A program made the position numbers and the translations under genes. The notes below the pieces were generated by a model. That model saw only the letters and a list, made by a program, of their open reading frames with translations, was not told the DNA's origin and searched no databases. From contig JAHZIT010000155.1 in the NCBI GenBank assembly GCA_022601275.1, positions 1-34,805 of the forward strand: a DNA stretch of 34,805 nucleotides. The letters are read 5' to 3'. Position 1 is the stretch's first letter. Every line of letters begins with the position of its first letter. The stretch comes from Actinomycetes bacterium (GTDB lineage: Bacteria; Actinomycetota; Actinomycetes; Mycobacteriales; Mycobacteriaceae). Positions 7,401 through 15,702 of this stretch are shown here, in pieces.

Positions 7401-9050
7401 ATGCTGGGATTGATGCAGGACCGGCCGCTGATGATCTCGTCGTTGATCGAACACGCGGCGGCGTTTCACGGCGACACCGAGATCGTGTCCCGGCTGCCCG
7501 AGGGCCATGTCCGGCGAACCACCTGGTCGCAGATGTGCGAGCAGTCCAAGCAGGTCGCCAACGCACTGGCCGAACTCGGCATCGAGCACGGGGACCGGGT
7601 TGCGACACTGGCCTGGAACAGCGACCGCCACCTCGCGCTCTACTTCGGCGTCTCCGGCTCGGGTGCCGTGATGCATACCGTCAACCCGCGGCTGTTCCCC
7701 GACCAGCTTGCCTACATCATCAACCATGCCGAGGACCGGATCCTGTTCTTCGACATCACTTTCGCGCAGCTGGTGGGTCAGCTGGCTCCGGAGCTCAGTA
7801 CCGTCCGCACCTACGTCGTGATGACCGACGCCGAGCACATGCCCGAGGTTCCCGGGGTCCCTTCCGATCGTCTGGTGTGCTGGGATGAATTGATCGGATC
7901 GCAGTCCACCCGATTCGACTGGCATGAGTTCGACGAGCGCAGTGCATCGTCGCTGTGCTACACCTCAGGCACTACGGGAAACCCGAAAGGTGTTCTCTAC
8001 AGCCATCGTTCGACGATCCTGCACACATTGATGACGGCCGCCAGGGACACCAACGACATCCACAGTGGCTCATCGATGCTGCTGGTGGTGCCGATGTTCC
8101 ACGCCAATGCCTGGGGTACTCCGTATACCGCGGCGATGGTCGGCGCCAAACTTGTGCTGCCTGGACCGCACCTCGACGGCGAGTCCGTCTACCAGCTGAT
8201 GAAATCCGAAGGCGTCAACCAGAGTCAGGGTGTGCCGACGGTATGGATGATGCTGTTCTCCTATCTCGACGAACACCCCGAGATCGATCCCCACGAGCTG
8301 CGGTTGCAGGTGGCCGGGACCGGGGGGGCGGCGTTGCCGCTGTCGATGATCGAGCGTTTCGAGCGCGATTTCGGCACCGAGGCGATGCAGGGTTGGGGGA
8401 TGACCGAGACCAGTCCGCTGTGCGTGATCGGCCGGTTACTGCCCAAACATGACGGCCTGGATGCCGCCGAGCAGGCTCAGATCAAGTTGAAGCAGGGCCG
8501 CGGAGTCTGGGGTGTGAACCTGAAGATCGTCGACGATGACGGAAACAGGTTGCCCTGGGACGGAGAAGCTTTCGGTGAGGTCTGGGTGCGCGGGCCGTGG
8601 ATCGCCAGTGGCTATTTCAAAGGTGACGGCGGTGACAAACTCGACAGCGAGGGTTTCTTTCCTACCGGAGACGTGGCCACCATCGACCCCGACGGATACT
8701 TGCAGTTGGTGGACCGGGCAAAGGACGTCATCAAATCCGGCGGCGAATGGATCAGTTCCATCGACCTGGAGAACGCCGCGATGAGCCACCCGGCGGTGGC
8801 CGAGGCCGCTGTCATCGGTATCGCGCATCCGAAATGGCAGGAGCGGCCGCTGCTCGTCGCGGTGCTGCGCAAGGGGCACAGCGCCTCCGCTGAAGATATT
8901 CTCAACCACCTGTCCGGTGAGGTCGTCAAGTGGTGGCTGCCAGATGACGTCGTGCTAGTCGAAAAGTTGCCACACACCGCCACCGGCAAAGTGCTCAAGC
9001 GCGAACTGCGCGAGAAGTACCGCGATCACCAGCTGCCGAAAGCTAACTGA
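7401..9050 (+). CDS. Fatty-acid/acyl-CoA synthetase (FadD/AlkK-like AMP-forming ligase)
   Basis: Adenylate-forming CoA ligase of 549 residues: carboxylic acid + ATP + CoA gives acyl-CoA + AMP + PPi. Motifs in order are the P-loop [11 protein letters not shown] (187-197), [12 protein letters not shown] (231-242), GWGMTETSP (331-339), [20 protein letters not shown] with the conserved Asp pair, and the C-terminal catalytic Lys in [11 protein letters not shown] (about 530). It resembles medium/long-chain AlkK-type ligases; chain length cannot be read from sequence. It is separated from nfu by 39 bp with its own likely promoter. It converges on, and overlaps by 8 bp, the KSI-like gene of the P450/adhB cluster, so it could activate acids made by AldA (inference). 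An alternative start is the ATG at 7413. Confidence 0.93.
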   Translation: MLGLMQDRPLMISSLIEHAAAFHGDTEIVSRLPEGHVRRTTWSQMCEQSKQVANALAELGIEHGDRVATLAWNSDRHLALYFGVSGSGAVMHTVNPRLFPDQLAYIINHAEDRILFFDITFAQLVGQLAPELSTVRTYVVMTDAEHMPEVPGVPSDRLVCWDELIGSQSTRFDWHEFDERSASSLCYTSGTTGNPKGVLYSHRSTILHTLMTAARDTNDIHSGSSMLLVVPMFHANAWGTPYTAAMVGAKLVLPGPHLDGESVYQLMKSEGVNQSQGVPTVWMMLFSYLDEHPEIDPHELRLQVAGTGGAALPLSMIERFERDFGTEAMQGWGMTETSPLCVIGRLLPKHDGLDAAEQAQIKLKQGRGVWGVNLKIVDDDGNRLPWDGEAFGEVWVRGPWIASGYFKGDGGDKLDSEGFFPTGDVATIDPDGYLQLVDRAKDVIKSGGEWISSIDLENAAMSHPAVAEAAVIGIAHPKWQERPLLVAVLRKGHSASAEDILNHLSGEVVKWWLPDDVVLVEKLPHTATGKVLKRELREKYRDHQLPKAN

Positions 9051-9510
9051 CCGCCTCCGGTTCGGCGAACCGCATCGCATCCATGTTCCAGTAGCCACGC
9101 AGGTTGGTTATCAGGCCTGCGCCGTTGACACGGTAGGTGAACACACCGCGGACTGTCGCCGAGAAACCGTTCGGGAACGTGCTCTCAAGGACCAGGATGT
9201 AGGCGACCTCGGTCGGGCTGCTGGAAGGGAAGGTCTCTTCGCAGGTGATGCGCAGCTGATTCGGGCCGATGTTGGCGTCGAAGAAAGAGGCCACTGCCGC
9301 CTTCCCCCGCACACCGTTGCCGTCGGGGTTGGTGATGGCCTCGCCGATCGGATCCTCGAGGATGACGTCGTCTGCCATCAGCGCGAGCCAGCCCGCCTTA
9401 TCGCCGGACTGCACGCACCGCCACGAGCTCCGCGACGCCGCAACCACCGGCGTCACCTCCCGGTCGCCCTCGGTCGTCAGTTCCGTCGCCTCGGATCCGC
9501 CGCCGGTCAT
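9043..9510 (-). CDS. Ketosteroid isomerase-like NTF2-fold protein (Rv0760c-like)
   Basis: SnoaL/ketosteroid-isomerase-like protein of 155 residues. After a 25-residue polar N-terminus, the fold starts with a helix (VVAASRSSWRCVQSGDKAGWLALMADDVILEDP), typical of the NTF2 cone. The segment GVRGKAAVASFFDANIG and strands ending in TFPNGFSATVRGVFTYRVN follow. The Asp in DDVILEDPIG is at the position of polar active-site residues in this fold. It corresponds to Rv0760c, for which a steroid-isomerase-like crystal structure is known. It starts 6 bp after the adhB stop, so the two are probably cotranscribed. Substrate unknown; a steroid or terpenoid ketone is plausible from the neighbouring P450s. Confidence 0.88.
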   Translation of the reverse strand: MTGGGSEATELTTEGDREVTPVVAASRSSWRCVQSGDKAGWLALMADDVILEDPIGEAITNPDGNGVRGKAAVASFFDANIGPNQLRITCEETFPSSSPTEVAYILVLESTFPNGFSATVRGVFTYRVNGAGLITNLRGYWNMDAMRFAEPEAVS

Positions 9511-9516
9511 CGCGCG

Positions 9517-10644
9517 TTACCGATCGCTTTCGGTGAAGCGGATGACACCGCGGATGTTCTTGCCCTCCAACATGTCCCGGTAGCCATCGTTGATCTGCTC
9601 GAGCTTGTACTGCCGCGTGACCATGTCATCGAGGTTCAGCTTGCGGGCCTTGTACATCGACAGCATCTGGGGGATATCGTGGTGCGGGTTGCCGCCGCCG
9701 AAGATGGTGCCCTGCAGGTTCTTCTGCAGCAGGGTCAGCATCGCCAGGTTCATGGTGACACTCGTTTCCATCATGTTGGCCACCGCCGTCACCACGCAGG
9801 TTCCCCCCTTGGCGGTCATGTTGAGGTAGTTGTCGATGTCCTCGCCCTTGAGCTCACCGGTGGTGATGATGGTCTTGTCGGCCATTTGGCCCCCGGTGAG
9901 CTCGGCGATACCCATCATCGCCGATTCCAGATCGGGGTAGACGTGCGTCGCGCCGAATTTCAGTGCCTGATCGCGCTTCCACTCGATCGGGTCGATGGCG
10001 AAAATCTTGCGTGCGCCGGCGATCACCGCACCCTGCAGGGCGCCCATTCCCACGCCGCCGATGCCGGCGATCGCGACGTCATCGCCCGGTTGGACGTCAG
10101 CGCTGCGGATGGCTGAGCCGTACCCGGTGGTCACGCCACAACCGACCAGGCAGGCTACCTCGAACGGGATGGACGGGTCGATCTTCACCACCGAGGTCTT
10201 GTGCACGACCATGTAGGGGCTGAACGTGCCGAGCAGCGTCATCGGGAACACCGCCTGGCCCCTGGCATGGATCCGGTGGGTACCGTCGGAAACAGCGGTG
10301 CCCGCGAGCAGGCCCGCGCCCAGATCGCACAGGTTGCGCTTGCCGCTCTGACACGTCGGACACTCGCCGCACGACGGAATGAACGACAGCACCACGTGGT
10401 CGCCGACGGCGACGTTCTCCACCCCGGGGCCGACTTCGGTCACGATGCCGGCGCCTTCGTGTCCGCCGAGCACCGGGAATCCGGCCATCGCGATATCGCC
10501 GGTGACCAGATGGTGGTCGGAGTGGCACATGCCCGACGCTTCCATCTGGATCTTGACCTCGTCCTTGACGGGGTCGCCGATCTCGATCTCCTCGATCGAC
10601 CATGGCTGGTTGAACTCCCAGATCAGAGCGCCTTTGGTCTTCAT
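9517..10644 (-). CDS. adhB: Zinc alcohol dehydrogenase AdhB, NDMA-dependent/nicotinoprotein type
   Basis: Medium-chain zinc dehydrogenase of 375 residues. Catalytic zinc ligands are visible as Cys40 (GMCHSDHH), His62 (GGHEGAG) and Cys169 (VGCGVTTG). Structural zinc uses the cysteines in CGECPTCQSGKRNLC (92, 95, 98, 106). The Rossmann motif GIGGVGMG is at about 194-201, followed by FAIDPIEWKR. It matches M. tuberculosis AdhB (Rv0761c) and the NDMA-dependent family often linked to mycofactocin, whose nicotinamide stays bound and needs an external acceptor. Oxidises primary alcohols to aldehydes. AGGAG upstream of the ATG gives a strong ribosome-binding site. A triple palindromic element lies 15-41 bp upstream, suggesting regulation separate from the P450 genes. 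Confidence 0.93.
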   Translation of the reverse strand: MKTKGALIWEFNQPWSIEEIEIGDPVKDEVKIQMEASGMCHSDHHLVTGDIAMAGFPVLGGHEGAGIVTEVGPGVENVAVGDHVVLSFIPSCGECPTCQSGKRNLCDLGAGLLAGTAVSDGTHRIHARGQAVFPMTLLGTFSPYMVVHKTSVVKIDPSIPFEVACLVGCGVTTGYGSAIRSADVQPGDDVAIAGIGGVGMGALQGAVIAGARKIFAIDPIEWKRDQALKFGATHVYPDLESAMMGIAELTGGQMADKTIITTGELKGEDIDNYLNMTAKGGTCVVTAVANMMETSVTMNLAMLTLLQKNLQGTIFGGGNPHHDIPQMLSMYKARKLNLDDMVTRQYKLEQINDGYRDMLEGKNIRGVIRFTESDR

Positions 10645-10658
10645 GTCTCCTACTTTCG

Positions 10659-10685
10659 ACTAGAGCCTCTAGTTAGAGACTAGAG
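10659..10685 (-). promoter_or_regulatory. Triple heptamer inverted-repeat element upstream of adhB
   Basis: ACTAGAG (10659-10665), CTCTAGT (10667-10673) and ACTAGAG (10679-10685) alternate. The first pair forms a perfect 7-1-7 palindrome and the second a perfect 7-5-7 palindrome, sharing the middle heptamer. It ends 15 bp before the adhB start codon, where a repressor would block transcription. I do not recognise the regulator. Confidence 0.6.
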
Positions 10686-10711
10686 AATCCAGTTAGCCAC
10701 ATCACAGTGCC

Positions 10712-10729
10712 CCCAAGCAAGTGCTTGGG
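10712..10729. promoter_or_regulatory. Perfect 8-2-8 palindrome between NTF2-like gene and adhB
   Basis: CCCAAGCA-AG-TGCTTGGG is a perfect inverted repeat between the NTF2-like stop and the adhB start. It could fold as a 7-bp stem with a 4-nt loop and terminate the upstream operon, though no T-tract follows. Its core CAAGTGCTTG also fits the KstR2 operator pattern AnCAAGnnCTTGnT at nine of ten fixed positions. Terminator and operator are both possible. Confidence 0.45.
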
Positions 10730-10746
10730 CAAGAGCTCCCGGACGG

Positions 10747-11298
10747 CTACCAGAGCGGGACGGGCGCCTCACCGAGCGGGTAGTAGCCGGGCAGCTTCTC
10801 CCCGGCGACCGACCGCTCGATGCGCTTCTGCATGGTCGGGGTGAGGTCGCCGGATTCGATCAGCTTCATGAACCCTTTCTGCACGTGAGCGAAGTCGAAG
10901 AAGTCGCGCTGCCACTCGATCATCAGGTTGCCGTCGAGCCGGAACCAACTGCCGCCGATGCCGTAGATCTCGTCGCGGCTGCCGTCGCCCTTGTTGGCGA
11001 TCTGCTTCCAGAAGCCGACGATCTCGTTCTGTTTCTCGTCGATCAGCACCCTCTGATATTCGTAAACCCAGTTCTCCAGGCCCTCCATCTCCAGCCCGAG
11101 GGCCACATCGCGAATCTCGTCGCGACCGATGCACATCACGTCTTCCTTGGGGCCTATGTTCCAGCCGTAGGTGGCACCCTCGGTGTAGAAGTCGGCCATA
11201 GGCTTCCAGTCTCCGGCCGCTTCGGCATCCCGATTCGCCCGGAGCCAGCGCTCGACCCACTCTTCGAGCTGGGCGCGCCGCGCGCCGGATTCAGTCAT
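10747..11298 (-). CDS. NTF2-like/SnoaL-type protein (Rv0762c-like)
   Basis: Protein of 183 residues of the SnoaL/NTF2-like fold, corresponding to Rv0762c. The N-terminal helix QLEEWVERWLRANRDAEAA and WKPMADFYTEGATYGWNIG begin the cone. Trp- and Asp-rich strands follow (ENWVYEYQRVLIDE, NEIVGFWKQIAN, MIEWQRDFFDFAHV). The ATG at 11298 is chosen because GAGGGAGG lies just upstream; the open frame extends further up into unrelated ferredoxin/CYP51 sequence, which I rejected. Thirteen bases separate it from the ferredoxin stop, so it is the last gene of the cyp123-cyp51 operon. Enzymatic role unknown; it could be a cyclase, isomerase or hydratase acting on a P450 product. Confidence 0.85.
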   Translation of the reverse strand: MTESGARRAQLEEWVERWLRANRDAEAAGDWKPMADFYTEGATYGWNIGPKEDVMCIGRDEIRDVALGLEMEGLENWVYEYQRVLIDEKQNEIVGFWKQIANKGDGSRDEIYGIGGSWFRLDGNLMIEWQRDFFDFAHVQKGFMKLIESGDLTPTMQKRIERSVAGEKLPGYYPLGEAPVPLW

Positions 11299-11311
11299 TT
11301 CTTTGCCTCCC

Positions 11312-11521
<210 letters not shown>

Positions 11522-12895
11522 TCAGGCCCTCTCCGGCTCGCCGTTGACTCGCCTGTGGTACCGGACCCTGGCCGGCCGGGCCAGCTGAACCACCATCTTC
11601 GAATGGTCGTTCCGGTAGCTCTCGGGCGGCTGCGCCATCTCGAACTCATACTCCCGCAACAACACCGAGAAGATTGCTTTGATCTGCATCTGGGCGAAAG
11701 CGGCGCCCACGCAACGATGCTTGCCGGCGCCGAAGGGAATCCACGTCCAGCGATTGATCAGATCCTCCTGCCGTGGCTTTTCGTAGCGTTGCGGATCGAA
11801 GGCGTCCGGGTCCGGGAAGTCCTCGGGGAGCCTGTTGGAGATCGCCGGCGAGACGGCCACCATCTGGCCTTTGTGAATCGGGTGGCCCGCCACCTCGAAC
11901 TCGTCCCGGGCCACACGCATCAAGATGATCAGCGGCGGATGAAGGCGCAGCGTCTCCTTGACCGCGTTGTCCAACCTCGGAATCTGGCGCAGCGCATGAA
12001 AACTCACCTCCCGGCCGTCGGCATAGAGGTCGGCAAGCTCCTGGGTGACTTCCCGGTACGCGGCCGGGTTGCGCAGCAGTTCGATCAGTGTCCACGACGA
12101 TGTTCCCGAGCTGGTGTGATGGCCGGCGAACATCAACGAGATGAACATGCCGGTGATCTCGTTGGCCGAGAAACGAGAATTGCCCTCTTCGTCCTTGATC
12201 GAAACCAGCACGTCCAGCATGTCTCGATCGCTCTTGTCCCTGGGCGGGTTGGCCAGTCGGCCGTTGATGACTTCCTGCACCAGTTCGACCAAACTTGCGC
12301 GTGCCTCGTCGCGGATGCGGAAGCTCTCGATCGGCAGGTAGGGATCGACGTAGCACAGTGGATCGGTGCCGCGCTCGAGCAGGTGATAGTAGTGGGCGAA
12401 CCGCGAGTCGAGCTGGTTGCGGAACTTCAACCCGATCAGGCAGGCCGTCGAGGTGTAGATGGTCAGCTCGGCGAAGAAGTCCAGCAGGTCGATTTCGCCG
12501 TTGTCGCCCCAGTCGGCGATCATCCGTCTGACCTCGTTCTCGATCGTCGCGGCATGGCCTTTCATCTGTTCGCCGCGCAGCGCCGAGTTGTGCAGCATCT
12601 CCTTGCGCCGTTCCGGGTCTGCGTCGAACACGACCCCCTCGCCGAAGATCGGCGTCATGAACGGGTAGGCCTCGGCCTGGTTGAGGTCGTCGTCGGCGGA
12701 GCGGAAGAAGAACTCGTTGGCTTCCGCGCCGGACAGCATGACGACCTGCTTGTCGGCGAGCTGGAACCAGCCGACGTCGCCGCATTCCTCTCGAATCCGC
12801 TTCATCAGCCCGATCGGATCGGTGCGGAACTCCTCGAGATGGCCGTGTTCCCCTTCACCGCTGGAGACACGGGGCACCGCAGCGGTGGTCGTCAC
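11522..12895 (-). CDS. cyp51: Cytochrome P450 CYP51 (sterol 14-alpha-demethylase family)
   Basis: P450 of 457 residues, very close from memory to M. tuberculosis CYP51 (Rv0764c). The family B'-helix region QAEAYPFMTPIFGEGVVFD is present. The I-helix is FAGHHTSSGT (about 257-266), ExxR is KETLR (about 313-317), and the heme loop is FGAGKHRCVGAAFA with Cys395. CYP51 oxidatively removes the 14-alpha methyl of sterols such as lanosterol or obtusifoliol. Mycobacteria are not known to make sterols, so the native substrate is open. The GTG at 12895 overlaps the preceding SDR stop (GTGA). The frame is open much further upstream, but that is antisense/out-of-frame SDR sequence. Azole drugs bind this family. 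Confidence 0.96.
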   Translation of the reverse strand: MTTTAAVPRVSSGEGEHGHLEEFRTDPIGLMKRIREECGDVGWFQLADKQVVMLSGAEANEFFFRSADDDLNQAEAYPFMTPIFGEGVVFDADPERRKEMLHNSALRGEQMKGHAATIENEVRRMIADWGDNGEIDLLDFFAELTIYTSTACLIGLKFRNQLDSRFAHYYHLLERGTDPLCYVDPYLPIESFRIRDEARASLVELVQEVINGRLANPPRDKSDRDMLDVLVSIKDEEGNSRFSANEITGMFISLMFAGHHTSSGTSSWTLIELLRNPAAYREVTQELADLYADGREVSFHALRQIPRLDNAVKETLRLHPPLIILMRVARDEFEVAGHPIHKGQMVAVSPAISNRLPEDFPDPDAFDPQRYEKPRQEDLINRWTWIPFGAGKHRCVGAAFAQMQIKAIFSVLLREYEFEMAQPPESYRNDHSKMVVQLARPARVRYHRRVNGEPERA

Positions 12896-13713
12896 AGATT
12901 CTCCTCGTTCAGGATCAGCTTCTGGCGGTCGGCCGGCGCGCTGGACAACGGAGCCTCGGGCTGCAGTTCCATGCTGGCGATGAACCCGCCGCGAGGCGTT
13001 TCCGCGACGAAGGTGATAGCTCGCGCGAGGTCGGAGGCCCGCAGGAAGTAGTCGTGCCGGGCCTGACCCCATTTGGCCCAGTCCTCCAGCGCGGGTCCGA
13101 TCAGCTCGGCCGGCAGGCTCCATCCCATCGCGGTCTTTGTCGGTCCGGGGTGGACGATGGAGGCCCGCACCCCCGTGCCCTCCAACTCCATCTGCAAGTT
13201 GTTCACCATCGCCACGAGTGCCGCCTTGGCGGCACCGTAGGCGCCCATATGCGGGCGCTGGCGAAGCGCGACGTCGGAACCCACGAAGATGAGATCGCCT
13301 CGCTGACGCTCGATCATGCCCGGGAGTATTGCGGCGGCAACGCGGTTGGCACCGATGAGATGGATCTGCACTTGCGATTCGAATTGCTCGGTGCTGATCG
13401 CATCGAGCTTGCCGAAGTAGGTGTCGCCGGCCCCGGCAACCAGTACCTCGATATCTCCGAGTTCCGCCGTGGTCTGCTCGACGCACGCACTCACCGAGTC
13501 GGGGTCGGTGACGTCGAGGTGCACCGCGATCGCTTCACCGCCGTCTTCGCCGATCTTGTCGGCGATCTGTCGGCACTTCTCGACCCTGCGGGCACCCAGG
13601 GCTACCGGAAACCCGTGAGCGGCCAGGGCGATTGCGGTGGCTTCGCCGATACCGGAGGAGGCGCCCGCGACGAGTGCAGGACGGCGGCCGGGCTGCGGGT
13701 CGAATCGAGGCAT
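12892..13713 (-). CDS. Short-chain dehydrogenase/reductase (Rv0765c-like)
   Basis: Classical-type SDR of 273 residues. Cofactor motif AGASSGIG is at about 16-23 (Ala in place of the usual Thr), followed by an Arg-rich second strand end (GARRVEK), which favours NADP(H). The NAG-like strand reads VAGAG. The catalytic triad is Ser146 (VGSDVAL), Tyr159 and Lys163 (YGAAK). The long C-terminal segment after PGPTKT is unusual for short SDRs and may shape the substrate pocket. The start overlaps the cyp123 stop (ATGA) and its stop overlaps the cyp51 start, so it is translationally coupled on both sides. Probably oxidises or reduces a hydroxyl or ketone on the P450 substrate (inference). Confidence 0.9.
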   Translation of the reverse strand: MPRFDPQPGRRPALVAGASSGIGEATAIALAAHGFPVALGARRVEKCRQIADKIGEDGGEAIAVHLDVTDPDSVSACVEQTTAELGDIEVLVAGAGDTYFGKLDAISTEQFESQVQIHLIGANRVAAAILPGMIERQRGDLIFVGSDVALRQRPHMGAYGAAKAALVAMVNNLQMELEGTGVRASIVHPGPTKTAMGWSLPAELIGPALEDWAKWGQARHDYFLRASDLARAITFVAETPRGGFIASMELQPEAPLSSAPADRQKLILNEENL

Positions 13714-14936
13714 CAGCGAGTCTCCACGTGGATGGGCAGGTGGGCGAATCCGCGGACATTGCTCGAGTGGACGCGGACGGCATTGGCCTCGTCGAGTTCG
13801 TATCCACGGATTCGCTTGAACAACTCGACCAGCGCCACCCGGGCCTCCATCCGCGCCAGATGCGCACCGAGGCAGAAGTGGGCGCCGCTGCCGAAACTCA
13901 TGAGTTTGGAGCCAATCTCACGCCCGATCAGGTACTCGTCGGGTTTGGCGAAAACGCGCTCATCGCGGTGCGCGGACCCGGGCAATAGCAGCAGTACGTC
14001 GCCATCGGGGATCGTGGTGTCGTAGAGGGAGAGCTCGCCGGACACGGTGCGAGCCAGGATCTGGCTGGAGGTGTCATAGCGCAGCGTCTCCTCCACCCAC
14101 AACGGCACGCGCTCGAGATCCTCGTACACCGGTGCTAGCTGGTCGGGGTTGCGGTGACCCCAGAACGCGGCATTGGCAAGGAGTTTGGTCGTGGTCTCAT
14201 TGCCCGCGATCACCATGAGGAACATGAAGCCGAGAATCTCGTCGTCGGTGAGCCGGTCGCCGTCGATCTCGGCTTCCAGCAGTGCCGATGTCAGATCGTC
14301 GGTGAGACGCTTGCGCCGCTCGGCGACCATGCCCTGGTAGTAGACGACGAGGTTGATCGAGGCCTCGACCGCCGCGGGCGGCACGTCGGTGACGCCCTCG
14401 TCGCGGTGCACCACCGCATCGGCCCAACCTCGGATCCGGTCGCGGTCGGCCTGCGGAACGCCCATCAACTCCGAGATGACGTCCATGGGCAGCTTGCCGG
14501 CGAATTCGTCGACGTAGTCCACGGTTTCGTTGCCGCGGGCGCGCTCGAGCATGGTGTCGAGATGCTGGATCGCGATGTCGGTCACTCGCGGTTCAAGTTC
14601 GCGGATTCGGCGCGGTGTGAAACCTTTCGACACGAGAGTGCGCAGGCGCAGGTGATCGGGGTCGTCCATGGCCAGAAACGACATCGTCTTCCACGCATGT
14701 GGAGAGCGTGAGGCCGGGTCCAGGGAGACGCCGAATTTGTTGGACAACGTCGTGCTGTTGCGGAAGCCCTGCAGGACGTCGCGGTGGCGTGACACTGCCC
14801 AGAACCCGAGCTCTTCGTTGCGGTACAGCGGTGCCTCGTCGCGCAGCCGCTGGTAGTAGGGATACGGATCCTCGTGGAAGTCGTAGTCGTACGGGTCGAA
14901 AACGACATCGCTGACCGCGCCGCCGCTGACTGTCAT
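13713..14936 (-). CDS. cyp123: Cytochrome P450 CYP123
   Basis: P450 of 407 residues that closely follows M. tuberculosis CYP123 (Rv0766c), including the N-terminal DPYDYDFHEDPYPYY and the C-terminal RVHSSNVRGFAHLPI. The I-helix acid-alcohol pair is in AGNETTT (about 244-250), ExxR is EETLR (282-286), and the heme loop is FGSGAHFCLGAHLA with Cys355. The CYP123 substrate is not established. ATG at 14936 overlaps the TetR stop as ATGA, and its stop overlaps the SDR start as ATGA. It would share the ferredoxin encoded downstream. Confidence 0.94.
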   Translation of the reverse strand: MTVSGGAVSDVVFDPYDYDFHEDPYPYYQRLRDEAPLYRNEELGFWAVSRHRDVLQGFRNSTTLSNKFGVSLDPASRSPHAWKTMSFLAMDDPDHLRLRTLVSKGFTPRRIRELEPRVTDIAIQHLDTMLERARGNETVDYVDEFAGKLPMDVISELMGVPQADRDRIRGWADAVVHRDEGVTDVPPAAVEASINLVVYYQGMVAERRKRLTDDLTSALLEAEIDGDRLTDDEILGFMFLMVIAGNETTTKLLANAAFWGHRNPDQLAPVYEDLERVPLWVEETLRYDTSSQILARTVSGELSLYDTTIPDGDVLLLLPGSAHRDERVFAKPDEYLIGREIGSKLMSFGSGAHFCLGAHLARMEARVALVELFKRIRGYELDEANAVRVHSSNVRGFAHLPIHVETR

Positions 14937-15529
14937 CGGACCTCTCCGACCAAGAGACCGATTGCATAGCTCAGATGGTCGGCGATCTGCTGATAGGTGA
15001 ACGGTCCACTGCCGGCGTGGACCAGGGCGCCGAAGAACGTCATCTCCAATGCGCACAGCGTGCGCGGATCTCCGTTGGGACCGAGTGCCGCCCGGATGCG
15101 GCGATGAATCTCGGCGCCGATGCGGTCGCGTACTCCGAGCACGGCAGGATCGTTGCCCGACAGCAGCGCGGTGGTGCACGCGGCGGCGACCTCGGGCTCA
15201 TCGGCGACCATCAGCGCCATGCTGCGCAGCGTCCTATCGACGCGGGTGGCCGTGCTTTCGTTGACGTCGGTGAAGTAGTCGACCTTCTTCACGAGGTCCA
15301 GGTAAACCTCGGCGATCAGATGGTTCTTGGAGGAGAAGTAGGTGTAGGCGGTCGCCGGTGCGACTTTGGCCCGGGCGGCGACCGCCCGCACGGTCAGGTC
15401 TGAGTAGGAGGATTCGCGCAGCATCTCTAGACCTGCCGCCAGGACCTTGCGGAAGGTCTCTTCCTGACGACGGTTTCGGGGTGGCTTCTGCGATGAATCA
15501 ACAATCGGCGCAGCGACTTGGCTGGACAC
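14933..15529 (-). CDS. TetR-family regulator of the cyp123-cyp51 operon (Rv0767c-like)
   Basis: TetR-type repressor of 198 residues. The N-terminal helix-turn-helix spans about residues 22-68 (RRQEETFRKVLAAGLEML, LTVRAVAARAKVAPATAYTYFSSKNHLIAEV); the rest is a ligand-binding/dimerisation domain. GTG at 15529 is the only early in-frame start, since an in-frame TAA lies 9 nt upstream. This start codon sits inside the palindrome GGACA-CA-TGTCC, so the protein may block its own expression. It is divergent from aldA and is first gene of the cyp123-cyp51 operon (ATGA overlap with cyp123). The ligand is unknown; an intermediate of the pathway is likely (inference). Confidence 0.9.
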   Translation of the reverse strand: MSSQVAAPIVDSSQKPPRNRRQEETFRKVLAAGLEMLRESSYSDLTVRAVAARAKVAPATAYTYFSSKNHLIAEVYLDLVKKVDYFTDVNESTATRVDRTLRSMALMVADEPEVAAACTTALLSGNDPAVLGVRDRIGAEIHRRIRAALGPNGDPRTLCALEMTFFGALVHAGSGPFTYQQIADHLSYAIGLLVGEVR

Positions 15530-15535
15530 ATGTCC
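15524..15535. promoter_or_regulatory. Candidate TetR operator, copy 1 (GGACA-N2-TGTCC)
   Basis: The palindrome GGACACATGTCC overlaps the TetR GTG start. A wider inverted repeat, ACTTGG (15516-15521) and CCAAGT (15534-15539), surrounds it. The same GGACA-N2-TGTCC architecture recurs 145 bp away next to aldA, which supports a shared operator. Confidence 0.6.
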
Positions 15536-15668
15536 AAGTTATCGGAACCTCCGGTCTGTAGGCAAGTGGTACTCGATATGACCTGCTCAAAATCGATTAT
15601 CGGGCTGGCCCAGAGCCCGATGTTGCCTCCCGACCCGGTCTGAAGCTATGGTCCTACCAAGGATTGTC

Positions 15669-15680
15669 GGACAGTTGTCC
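15669..15680. promoter_or_regulatory. Candidate TetR operator, copy 2 (GGACA-N2-TGTCC)
   Basis: The palindrome GGACAGTTGTCC lies 22 bp upstream of the aldA ATG. It has the same arms and spacing as the site over the TetR start, and both read CTGGACA-N2-TGTCC on one strand. It could let the TetR protein control the aldA arm together with the P450 arm. Confidence 0.6.
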
Positions 15681-15702
15681 AGAAATGGGAGCGGGGACTT
15701 GG

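Noticed and set aside
12896..13486. Extension of the cyp51 frame upstream of 12895
   Set aside because: It overlaps the SDR gene in another frame; the GTGA overlap at 12892-12895 and CYP51 homology define the start.
14937..15179. Extension of the cyp123 frame upstream of 14936
   Set aside because: It runs out of frame through the TetR gene; the ATGA overlap and CYP123 homology fix the start.
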